From an uncultured Aquimarina sp. (lineage in GTDB: Bacteria > Bacteroidota > Bacteroidia > Flavobacteriales > Flavobacteriaceae), in the NCBI GenBank assembly GCA_947498765.1, contig CANMLG010000061.1:1-43363 (forward strand): a stretch of 43,363 nucleotides of DNA, in the 5' to 3' direction. Below, piece after piece: positions 36,025 to 43,363 of the stretch. Each line of letters begins with the position of its first letter. The first letter of the stretch is position 1. The translations under genes and the position numbers were made by a program. Below the pieces are notes generated by a model. That model saw only the letters and a list, made by a program, of their open reading frames with translations, made no database searches and was not told where the DNA came from.

Positions 36025-36062
36025 TGAAAAAAGCCTTATCAATACTAAGATTGATAAGGCTT
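36025..36062 (-). terminator. Intrinsic terminator of the OmpA gene
   Basis: Perfect 13-bp stem AAGCCTTATCAAT (36031-36043) / ATTGATAAGGCTT (36050-36062), 6-nt loop; the minus strand continues into a T-run. It lies 47 bp after the OmpA-family stop, closing the adhesin-PorP-OmpA operon. Confidence 0.8.
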
Positions 36063-36108
36063 AAAAAAACTCTACTTACTACTATAATTAATCTAAATAC
36101 ACTTCTAA

Positions 36109-38091
36109 TTATTGTTTTAAAATAATAAACTCACTACGTCTATTTAACTGATGTTGTTCTTCTGAACACTCAACACCATCGGCACAACTATTTGTTAGTA
36201 CGGCCTCTCCATACCCCCTACCCGTTAAACGCTCAGAGTTGATCCCTTTATCTACTAAATATTTAATCGTACTCTTATTTCTTCTTGTACTTAAATGCAT
36301 ATTATAATCAAATGGTGCTCGACTATCTGTATGACTTCTTACATCAATATACATGTTAGGATATTCTTTCATTACAGATAATACTTTTTGCAATTCAATT
36401 TCAGCATCTGGACGGATGAATGATTTATCAAAATCGAAATAAATAGGCTTTAACTGAAGTAACTTGGCTAAGTCATCTCCTAATTTAGCTTTTACAATAC
36501 CTAATTGGGACTCTCCTTTACGTAACTGAATAGGTTGGTTATGCCTTAATTCAAATGCATTGGTACTTTCAAAATCAACTTCTGTAAATTCATATCCTTC
36601 ACTAACCGCTCTAATAACATATTTTTTATCACATTCAATAGGTAAACTATATTTTGCATCTGAATCTGCTGTTGTGCTCGCTATTTTTTCCATATTGGAA
36701 TTAAATAAGGTTAACTTTGCATTAGCTAATAATGCTCTTGTCTCGGCATCAGTAACTACTCCATTCAAATATTGATTACAACTTGTAATCAAATCCTCCG
36801 TTTGTACAAAACTATAAATATCATCATCACCTTTTCCGCCATAGCGATTACTAGTAAAAAAACCTATTTTGGTATCTTCATCAATAATAAATGTAAAATC
36901 ATCATCGGGGCTATTTATCGGTTTCCCTACATTAAAAGGATCTGAAAATCCTCTTCTTGTTTCATTGGGTTCTGATATAAAAACATCCAAACCTCCTAAA
37001 CCTACATGACCATCACTAGCAAAAAACAAATTCCCATTTTTTGAAATAAAAGGAAAGGTTTCTCTACCTTCTGTATTTATCTTATCGCCTAAATTTTTTG
37101 GTTCTCCATAACTATCTTTTCCTGTAATATCTACTACAAAAAGATCGGACATTCCTTTGGTTCCTGGCATATCACTTGCAAAATATAATTTCTTTTCGTT
37201 TACTGATAATGCTGGATGCGCTACAGAATATTCGTCACTATTAAAAGGAAGTTCTTTTATATCCGTCCATTTATTTTTTTTAAATGTTGCTTTATATAAT
37301 TTTAACTTTGTTGTACCATTAGCATCAGCTTTACGCTGCTTATTGGTATAATTATTACGAGTAAAATACATAGTACTTCCATCTTTTGTTACTACTGTGG
37401 AAGATTCATGTAATTTTGTATTTATTCCTCCTTTTAGTTCTTCCAAACCCTCGACGGCAATAGATTCTTTTCCTTCTCTAAACGTTCTAAATAAATCTAA
37501 AAAAGGAGCTTCATTCCATTCGTGTACTATTCGCGATCCACCTGAGGCCCTAGAAGACGCAAAAATGATCTGATCATCTTGATAAAAACTTGGCCCAAAA
37601 TCAGAACCCGAAGAGTTGATAGGTAAATTTACTATATCAAACTTACCTGATTGTAATTCAATTAGATCTAAATAATCGCGCTCTTTTTTAAAAAGTTTCA
37701 CTCTATTCTCGGATCTACCTGTAACTTGATCAAAGGCCATCATCACTTGATCAGCTCTATCGTAATTCCTCAAGTTTTTCAAGGTTTGGCTATAACGAAA
37801 TAAATACTCTGGATCTATAGATTCTTTATATTCACTATATAATTTTTCATACCAAACTGAAGCATCTGCTAATTGGGCATTAAAATAATAAGAGTCGCCT
37901 ATTTTTTGGTAAATATCTTGAGATGAATACCCTTTATTTACTACATCAATATATATTTTACGTGCATCGATATATGATAATTGATCATACTCTTTATCTG
38001 CCTTTATTAATTGTTTTTCTTGGGCAACTAAACTTGTACTAAACAATAAGCTTAGTATAAGAATACCTTTATACATGTATATTTTTTTCAT
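36109..38091 (-). CDS. OmpA-family protein with TPR and PD40-like repeats
   Basis: 660 aa. Signal peptide ending LVAQ (about residue 23), TPR-like helices (about 30-130), beta-propeller-type PD40/TolB-like repeats (about 170-430, e.g. LYFASDMPGTKGMSDLFVVD, LFFASDGHVGLGGLDVF), a CarboxypepD_reg-like domain (about 440-525), and an OmpA C-terminal domain (about 545-658, with YFDFDKSFIRPDAEIEL and DVRSHTDSRAP) that binds peptidoglycan. This four-part layout matches the PorE-type and SprF-associated OmpA proteins of T9SS organisms. It lies 13 bp downstream of porP/sprF, so it probably anchors that outer-membrane partner to the cell wall. Confidence 0.9.
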   Translation of the reverse strand: MKKIYMYKGILILSLLFSTSLVAQEKQLIKADKEYDQLSYIDARKIYIDVVNKGYSSQDIYQKIGDSYYFNAQLADASVWYEKLYSEYKESIDPEYLFRYSQTLKNLRNYDRADQVMMAFDQVTGRSENRVKLFKKERDYLDLIELQSGKFDIVNLPINSSGSDFGPSFYQDDQIIFASSRASGGSRIVHEWNEAPFLDLFRTFREGKESIAVEGLEELKGGINTKLHESSTVVTKDGSTMYFTRNNYTNKQRKADANGTTKLKLYKATFKKNKWTDIKELPFNSDEYSVAHPALSVNEKKLYFASDMPGTKGMSDLFVVDITGKDSYGEPKNLGDKINTEGRETFPFISKNGNLFFASDGHVGLGGLDVFISEPNETRRGFSDPFNVGKPINSPDDDFTFIIDEDTKIGFFTSNRYGGKGDDDIYSFVQTEDLITSCNQYLNGVVTDAETRALLANAKLTLFNSNMEKIASTTADSDAKYSLPIECDKKYVIRAVSEGYEFTEVDFESTNAFELRHNQPIQLRKGESQLGIVKAKLGDDLAKLLQLKPIYFDFDKSFIRPDAEIELQKVLSVMKEYPNMYIDVRSHTDSRAPFDYNMHLSTRRNKSTIKYLVDKGINSERLTGRGYGEAVLTNSCADGVECSEEQHQLNRRSEFIILKQ

Positions 38092-38104
38092 AAGACAGCT
38101 ATTT

Positions 38105-39058
38105 TTAAAAGAATCTTGGAGTGATTATACGAGAATACTTTTTAAATAATTCAAACCTTAACAAAAGTTCATAACTTCCATCATTAAACTTGGTGTTTCC
38201 TAACTCTGTGGTTTCTCTATCATATGCAAACCCAATCAGTAAACTATCAGACAACTGAAAACCTACAAGACCACTTACTGCAGCACTCCAACGATAAGCT
38301 ACTCCTAAAGTAAGTTTTTCATATAATAAAAAATTGGCAGATAAATCAACTTGTAATGGAGTTCCAAATACTAATTTGGTAAGTAAAGCTGGTTTAAATA
38401 ATATGTTCTCGGAAAATGTAAAAGTATATCCTGTCATTAAATAATAATTAATACGCTCTTCAGCCAAAAAGCTAGCATTTCTTGATGCATTTATATTGAC
38501 TTCATCAAAATGGTTTGTTTCCAAAAGGTTAGGAACACTTAATCCCAAATAATATTTTTCCGTATGATAATATAACCCAACACCTATATTAGGACTTAAC
38601 TTATTATCTATATTAGTATTAAATCTTGTATCACCTTCTGTGAATTTATTTAATTTATTAAAATCAACATTTAATAAATGTGCTCCCGCTTTTAAACCAA
38701 AACTGAGTTTTCCTTGTTGAGAAGTTGGAATAGTATATGAAAAATCAATATTCATATAAGTTTCTTCAGCTGGACCTAACTCATCTTGAATTACTGAGCC
38801 CCCTAAACCAACTCTTCCTAACCCAATTGGTGAATGTAGCGCCAATGTTTGTGTCCTTGGAGCTCCTGGCAACCCTACCCATTGACTTCTATGTAATCCT
38901 ACTACACTAAGTACTCCTCGAGAACCAGCGTAAGCTGGGTTAATTGAAATCGTATTATACATATACTGAGTGTACTGTGCATCTTGTTGAGCGAATAGGC
39001 TAGTACCCGTACATATCAACAAAATTAGGATCACTGCTTTTAAATAATATTTTTTCAT
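38105..39058 (-). CDS. PorP/SprF-family type IX secretion outer-membrane protein
   Basis: 317 aa from the ATG at 39058, which directly precedes a good signal peptide (KKYYLKAVILILLICTGTSL, cleaved after FAQ). An in-frame ATG ten codons upstream (39088) lies in a GC-rich hairpin and is less likely. The mature start QQDAQYTQYMYNTISINPAYAGSRG is the PorP/SprF hallmark, followed by a beta-barrel with aromatic-rich strands. SprF is needed for surface delivery of the SprB adhesin in Flavobacterium johnsoniae; here the partner is the giant adhesin encoded just upstream. Confidence 0.93.
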   Translation of the reverse strand: MKKYYLKAVILILLICTGTSLFAQQDAQYTQYMYNTISINPAYAGSRGVLSVVGLHRSQWVGLPGAPRTQTLALHSPIGLGRVGLGGSVIQDELGPAEETYMNIDFSYTIPTSQQGKLSFGLKAGAHLLNVDFNKLNKFTEGDTRFNTNIDNKLSPNIGVGLYYHTEKYYLGLSVPNLLETNHFDEVNINASRNASFLAEERINYYLMTGYTFTFSENILFKPALLTKLVFGTPLQVDLSANFLLYEKLTLGVAYRWSAAVSGLVGFQLSDSLLIGFAYDRETTELGNTKFNDGSYELLLRFELFKKYSRIITPRFF

Positions 39059-39078
39059 ATCTAAAATATTTAGTTTTT

Positions 39079-39100
39079 CAGGGCTCATGGCAGAGCCCTG
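39079..39100 (-). promoter_or_regulatory. GC-rich hairpin between adhesin and porP/sprF
   Basis: CAGGGCTC (39079-39086) and GAGCCCTG (39093-39100) form a perfect 8-bp stem with a 6-nt loop, notably GC-rich for this genome. On the coding strand it is followed by A rather than T, so it is not a classical terminator; it may stabilise the mRNA end or tune relative expression. It contains the alternative ATG of the PorP/SprF gene. Confidence 0.5.
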
Positions 39101-39115
39101 ACTTTAAACTCACTT

Positions 39116-42100
39116 TTAATTGATATATAAGTAACCTGCTCTACTTACTGATTTTCCTGTACTTTCTAGAGTATAATTTAATATATAGTAGTAAGTACCT
39201 GTTGGTAATCTATCTTCTTCACTTATGGTTGTTCTACCGCTAGAGAAGCCTCTAAATACATTTCCATTAGTATTGTATTCTTGAGTTTCAAATACTTTAA
39301 CACCCCATCTATTATAGATTGTAATATCATTAGATGAAGCTTTATCAAGACCGGTGATTATTAACGTATCATTTTCACCGTCACCATTAGGAGAAACCGC
39401 GTTGAATACTCCAATACCATCAGCATTATCATTACTCACCCCATTAGGTTCTAAATAATCTGGTATTCCATTTGCATCTGCATCTGATGCATCATTAGGG
39501 TTACCATCTCCATTTGGATCAGCATCTTCATCAATAGTAAGTATCTCGTCGCCATCATCATCGTCATCTAAAAAGTTTGGAATACCATCACCATCTGTAT
39601 CATCACCCAAAGAATCTCCGTCATCATCTATATCTTCAAATTCAGTCAATATTCCATCATTGTCATCATCTACATCAAGATAATTAGGAATAGTATCATC
39701 ATCTGTATCACCTTCAGGTAATTCTAATAAAGTCTCAACACCATCACCATCATCATCCGTATCTAAATAATCTGGCGTACCATCTCCATCTGTATCTTGA
39801 GATGCTGGTACATTACCATTTGGATCAGGGTTTTCGTCTGTTGTTAACACACCATCTCCATCATCATCTGTATCTAAGAAATCTGGAATACCATCTCCAT
39901 CTGTATCATCATCCGAAGGATCTCCTCCATTATAATTCTCACTGGAAGTTAACACACCATCTCCATCATCATCAACATCACGGAAGTTAACATCTTCGGT
40001 ACCATCAGTATCTAGAGTACTTCTAGCTCCAAGATCGAATGATTCATTTACATCTGAATAACCATCGTCTAATACTGTTCCTTCATAATCATCCAATAAT
40101 CCATCCATATCATCATCACCACCGTTCATATCCGCTAACATTAATCCTGCATCAATAGTATCAACTACTCCATCATCATCTGAATCTGTGTCTAAGTAAT
40201 CTGGTTGACCTGTATTATCTGCATCACTTGTATCAACAGGTATTAAGCCTGCTGATGCATTTGGATCAGTTGATGTAATATCAGCATCATATGCATCATT
40301 TAATCCATCCATATCCACATCATTTGCTCCTGGTAAAATGTAACCTGAAGTAGTTTGTGCTTCTATGTTATCTGGTAATCCATCATTATCTGCATCCATA
40401 TCTTGGAAATCAGGAATTCCATCACTATCGGTATCAAATTGATCTACAACTCCATCTCCATTCGCATCAGGACCAAAATCAGTATCAATAAAATCTGGAA
40501 TACCGTCACCATCACTATCTCTTTCTGGAGAGAACCCTAATTCTATTTCATCAATAATACCATCATTATCATCATCAATATCTGCACTATCTGGAATACC
40601 ATCATTATCTCTGTCATCAATATCAAGATAATCAGGAACCATGTCATTATCACCATCTACTGAAGGTATTCCCGTATTTGGATCACCATTTCCATCTGGA
40701 TCTGGATTTTCATCTACAGTAGGTATACCATCATTATCATCATCCGGTTCTAAATAATCTGGAGTACCATCACCATCAGTATCTCTTGGTGGAGTTCCTG
40801 TATTTGGATTATTATCATTATCAGGATTTGATTCTTCAAATGCTGTAAATAGTCCATCATCATCATCATCCACATCTAAATAATCTGGAGTACCATCTGC
40901 ATCTGTATCTTGAGATGCTGGTACATTACCTGCTGGATCTGGATTTTCAAACTCTGTATCTACTCCATCATTATCATCATCCACATCTAAATAATCTGGA
41001 ATGGTATCCGTTGGATAATCTGGATTATTAGCAGGTGTTGTGCCATCTGTATTTTGAGCGTCACTAATATCTCCATCATTATTAGGATCAGGATTCTCGT
41101 TTTCAGTTAACACCCCATCATTATCATCATCAACATCTAAATAATCTGGAATACCATCTGCATCAGTATCTTGATCTGTAGGGTCCGTATTTGTTGAATC
41201 ATAGTTTTCAAGAACTGTAGCTACTCCATCATTATCATCATCTGTATCACGATAATCAACCTCGTCGGTAGTATCAGAATTTGGTGTATCCACTGATCCA
41301 TTTTCTAACTCATCATTAACATCAAAGCCATCATTAGGATCATCGCCTTCATATACATCTAACAACCCATCGCCATCAGTATCTGTCATTGATGTTGTCG
41401 GCATATTTCCTGACTCAACTACATCCAATACTCCGTCACCATCCGCATCTGTATTTAAGTAATCTGGAATACCATCGGTAGTATCTCCACTATCTACTGG
41501 GGTTCCTAAAGGAATGGCATCATATACATCATCAACACCATTCATATCTACATCAAGTCCACTTGGTGCCACATAACCAACTGTTGGTTGTACTTCTACA
41601 TTATCTGGAATACCATCATTATCACTGTCAATATCTTGGAAATTAGGAATACCATCATTATCCACATCAAATGCATCCTCAACCTCTCCATCATCATTGC
41701 CTATTACAGGATCATTGTCGTCGTCATCTAGATAAGCTGGTATACCATCTCCGTCTACATCTGCAAACTCATCCAAACCTGGTGTTTCATTTACATCTAA
41801 AATACCATCATTATCATCATCTAAATCTGCACTATCAGGAATTCCATCTCCGTCATTATCATCTACATCTCTATAATCTGGTGTACCATCTCCATCAGTA
41901 TCAACAGCATCATCTGGGGTACCGTCACCATTGTTATCTGGCTGTTCAGTTGCTGTAGGTAAACCATCATTATCATCATCATCATCGCGATAATCAGGAA
42001 TACCATCCATATCAGTGTCTTCTGCTTGAGGATTACTAGGGTCACCAGGGTTTACTGGTCCATTTGGTCCGTAAGCTTCTGTACTTGTCAATAATCCATC

Positions 42101-43363
42101 ACCATCATCGTCTACATCACGGAAGTTTACATCTTCAGTCCCATCAGTATCATCTGTTCCTATTGCTCCTGTATCTAAACCTTCATTAACATCCGTATAC
42201 CCGTCATTAATTGTTCCATTTTCATAATCATCTAATATACCATCTCCATCTTGATCACCTGTATCATTTGCTGTAATCAAACCAGCATCATCGGTATCAT
42301 TCACATTATCATTGTCCGAATCCGTATCTAAATAATCTGGAATACCATCTGGTGTACTAGTACCTGATTGATCAACTTCACTATCCACTGGAGTTAATCC
42401 TGCCGATGTAGTTGGATCAGTTGAAGTTGTATCCATATCATAAGCATCATTTAATCCATCCATATCTACATCCACATTTCCTGCAATAGGTGCTATATAA
42501 CCTATTGTTGGTTGAGCTTCTACATTATCTGGAATACCATCATTATCCGAATCCAAATCTTGGAAGTCTGGAATACCATCTCCATCTGCGTCAAATATAT
42601 CTACTATTCCATCTGCATTCGCATCTGGTCCTAGATCTGTATCTTGATAATTTAGAATCGTGTCATTATCATCATCAGCCACAGGACTTAATGTTGTCCC
42701 TACTGGTACTTCATTTTGATCTAAAATACCATCATTATCATCATCTATATCTACATTATCTTGAATACCGTCCCCATCATTATCATTCATATCTAAGTAA
42801 TCAGGAATACCATTTCCATCTTGATCTGAAGGATCAATTGTATTAGGGTCACCATCAACATCTGTCATTTCTGCTATGGTGTCCACACCGTCATTATCAT
42901 CATCAGTATCTCTATAATCTACTTCATCAGTACCATCCGTATTTTCTGTTTCTTCACTTCCATCATTTAATCCATCATTAACATCAAAACCATCATTTGG
43001 AGTACCATCCTCAAAAGCATCATCTAATCCATCTCCATCTTGATCATTTCCTGATAATACAATATCTGGTTGACCATCTTTATTCATATCAAATGCTTCT
43101 ATGGTATCAGGAACACCATCGCCATCACTATCCTCCTCTTGGAAATCTGGAATACCATCCGTATTAGTATCCTCAGGATTATTTAATGGTGTACTACCTG
43201 CAAAATCAGGATCGTATGCATTGTCAATACCATCTCCATCATCGTCATTATTTGTAGGTTCAACATATCCTACTGTTGGTTGCGCTTCTACATTATCTGG
43301 AATTCCATCATCATCACTATCGATATCCAAGAAGTCTGGTTGACCTGTTGTATCTGTGTTTGG
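39116..43363 (-). CDS. Giant thrombospondin type 3 repeat adhesin with T9SS type B sorting domain (5' end outside window)
   Basis: At least 1415 aa; the frame runs off the window at 43363, so the N-terminus is missing. Nearly all of it is tandem Ca2+-binding thrombospondin type 3 repeats (for example [19 protein letters not shown]), extremely rich in Asp and Gly. A higher-order unit beginning [19 protein letters not shown] occurs four times (near 43290, 42525, 41600 and 40365), spaced about 255, 310 and 410 codons. The last 90 residues are a gliding-motility-associated C-terminal domain ([40 protein letters not shown]), which targets the protein to the T9SS. Followed by porP/sprF and ompA, a recurring SprB-like export module. 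Surface adhesion is inferred. Confidence 0.93.
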   Translation of the reverse strand, partial: PNTDTTGQPDFLDIDSDDDGIPDNVEAQPTVGYVEPTNNDDDGDGIDNAYDPDFAGSTPLNNPEDTNTDGIPDFQEEDSDGDGVPDTIEAFDMNKDGQPDIVLSGNDQDGDGLDDAFEDGTPNDGFDVNDGLNDGSEETENTDGTDEVDYRDTDDDNDGVDTIAEMTDVDGDPNTIDPSDQDGNGIPDYLDMNDNDGDGIQDNVDIDDDNDGILDQNEVPVGTTLSPVADDDNDTILNYQDTDLGPDANADGIVDIFDADGDGIPDFQDLDSDNDGIPDNVEAQPTIGYIAPIAGNVDVDMDGLNDAYDMDTTSTDPTTSAGLTPVDSEVDQSGTSTPDGIPDYLDTDSDNDNVNDTDDAGLITANDTGDQDGDGILDDYENGTINDGYTDVNEGLDTGAIGTDDTDGTEDVNFRDVDDDGDGLLTSTEAYGPNGPVNPGDPSNPQAEDTDMDGIPDYRDDDDDNDGLPTATEQPDNNGDGTPDDAVDTDGDGTPDYRDVDDNDGDGIPDSADLDDDNDGILDVNETPGLDEFADVDGDGIPAYLDDDDNDPVIGNDDGEVEDAFDVDNDGIPNFQDIDSDNDGIPDNVEVQPTVGYVAPSGLDVDMNGVDDVYDAIPLGTPVDSGDTTDGIPDYLNTDADGDGVLDVVESGNMPTTSMTDTDGDGLLDVYEGDDPNDGFDVNDELENGSVDTPNSDTTDEVDYRDTDDDNDGVATVLENYDSTNTDPTDQDTDADGIPDYLDVDDDNDGVLTENENPDPNNDGDISDAQNTDGTTPANNPDYPTDTIPDYLDVDDDNDGVDTEFENPDPAGNVPASQDTDADGTPDYLDVDDDDDGLFTAFEESNPDNDNNPNTGTPPRDTDGDGTPDYLEPDDDNDGIPTVDENPDPDGNGDPNTGIPSVDGDNDMVPDYLDIDDRDNDGIPDSADIDDDNDGIIDEIELGFSPERDSDGDGIPDFIDTDFGPDANGDGVVDQFDTDSDGIPDFQDMDADNDGLPDNIEAQTTSGYILPGANDVDMDGLNDAYDADITSTDPNASAGLIPVDTSDADNTGQPDYLDTDSDDDGVVDTIDAGLMLADMNGGDDDMDGLLDDYEGTVLDDGYSDVNESFDLGARSTLDTDGTEDVNFRDVDDDGDGVLTSSENYNGGDPSDDDTDGDGIPDFLDTDDDGDGVLTTDENPDPNGNVPASQDTDGDGTPDYLDTDDDGDGVETLLELPEGDTDDDTIPNYLDVDDDNDGILTEFEDIDDDGDSLGDDTDGDGIPNFLDDDDDGDEILTIDEDADPNGDGNPNDASDADANGIPDYLEPNGVSNDNADGIGVFNAVSPNGDGENDTLIITGLDKASSNDITIYNRWGVKVFETQEYNTNGNVFRGFSSGRTTISEEDRLPTGTYYYILNYTLESTGKSVSRAGYLYIN

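Noticed and set aside
39802..39990. Plus-strand His/Leu-rich ORFs antisense to the adhesin (also 41671-41958, 42490-42846, 43101-43343)
   Set aside because: They mirror the Asp codons of the repeats on the opposite strand and have no independent coding character.
39116..43363. Repetitive DNA as a CRISPR or satellite array
   Set aside because: The periodicity is explained by one open frame encoding thrombospondin type 3 repeats ending in a T9SS sorting domain.

Overview
The window is AT-rich and gene-dense, with features typical of the Flavobacteriaceae (Bacteroidota): a type IX secretion and gliding module (giant adhesin, PorP/SprF, OmpA protein), GldI, many small lipoproteins, a TonB-dependent receptor with a CarboxypepD_reg-like plug extension, and TAnnTTTG-type promoter boxes. 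The genus cannot be decided from what I can see. No rRNA or tRNA gene, CRISPR array, transposase or integrase was found.

Layout. 258-9058 (minus strand) is metY followed upstream by a metal-uptake operon: DtxR/MntR-type regulator, TonB-dependent receptor, ZnuA/MntA-type binding lipoprotein, ABC ATPase and two permeases, each with a cytoplasmic winged-helix-like tail. This operon is interrupted between the ATPase and the first permease by a small four-helix-bundle (23S IVS-type) gene flanked by inverted heptamer repeats; the first permease has no ordinary start codon next to the repeat. 9215-11454 holds a small secreted protein and comM.

11473-16465 (minus) is a four-gene, translationally coupled cluster that I read as a multi-component alpha-helical pore-forming toxin: an XaxA/YaxA-type subunit, an 822-aa protein with beta-rich ends around a helical, hydrophobic middle, a 234-aa protein resembling only the tail part of the XaxA-like subunit, and a 212-aa protein of unknown family. 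The cluster lies exactly between the 3' end of comM and a second, decayed copy of the last 111 bp of comM at 16759-16869 (about 89% identical, no indels, same orientation). This looks like an island integrated at, or duplicated with, the comM 3' end, and it is the most novel part of the window.

17530-29587 is mostly core: an alpha-oxoamine synthase (serine palmitoyltransferase/sulfonolipid type), a SAM methyltransferase, AI-2E transporter, SpoU/TrmH methyltransferase, DUF4159 protein, PlsC, CoA-type Nudix, a cyclophilin lipoprotein, ribH with a TPR membrane protein, recF with a lipoprotein and a DUF721/DciA-like gene, and ndk. 29897-32670 (plus) is nrnA, gldI and a cyclophilin-FKBP fusion lipoprotein. 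33047-35300 is galM plus an enolase-superfamily enzyme resembling 3,6-anhydro-L-galactonate cycloisomerase. 36109-43363 is OmpA, PorP/SprF and a giant thrombospondin-type-3-repeat adhesin with a type B T9SS sorting domain; its N-terminus lies beyond the window.

How the genes work together: the first operon senses and imports a divalent metal; the periplasmic prolyl isomerases, GldI, PorP/SprF and the adhesin serve surface-protein export and possibly gliding; the toxin cluster is an accessory weapon or defence locus with no obvious secretion signals.
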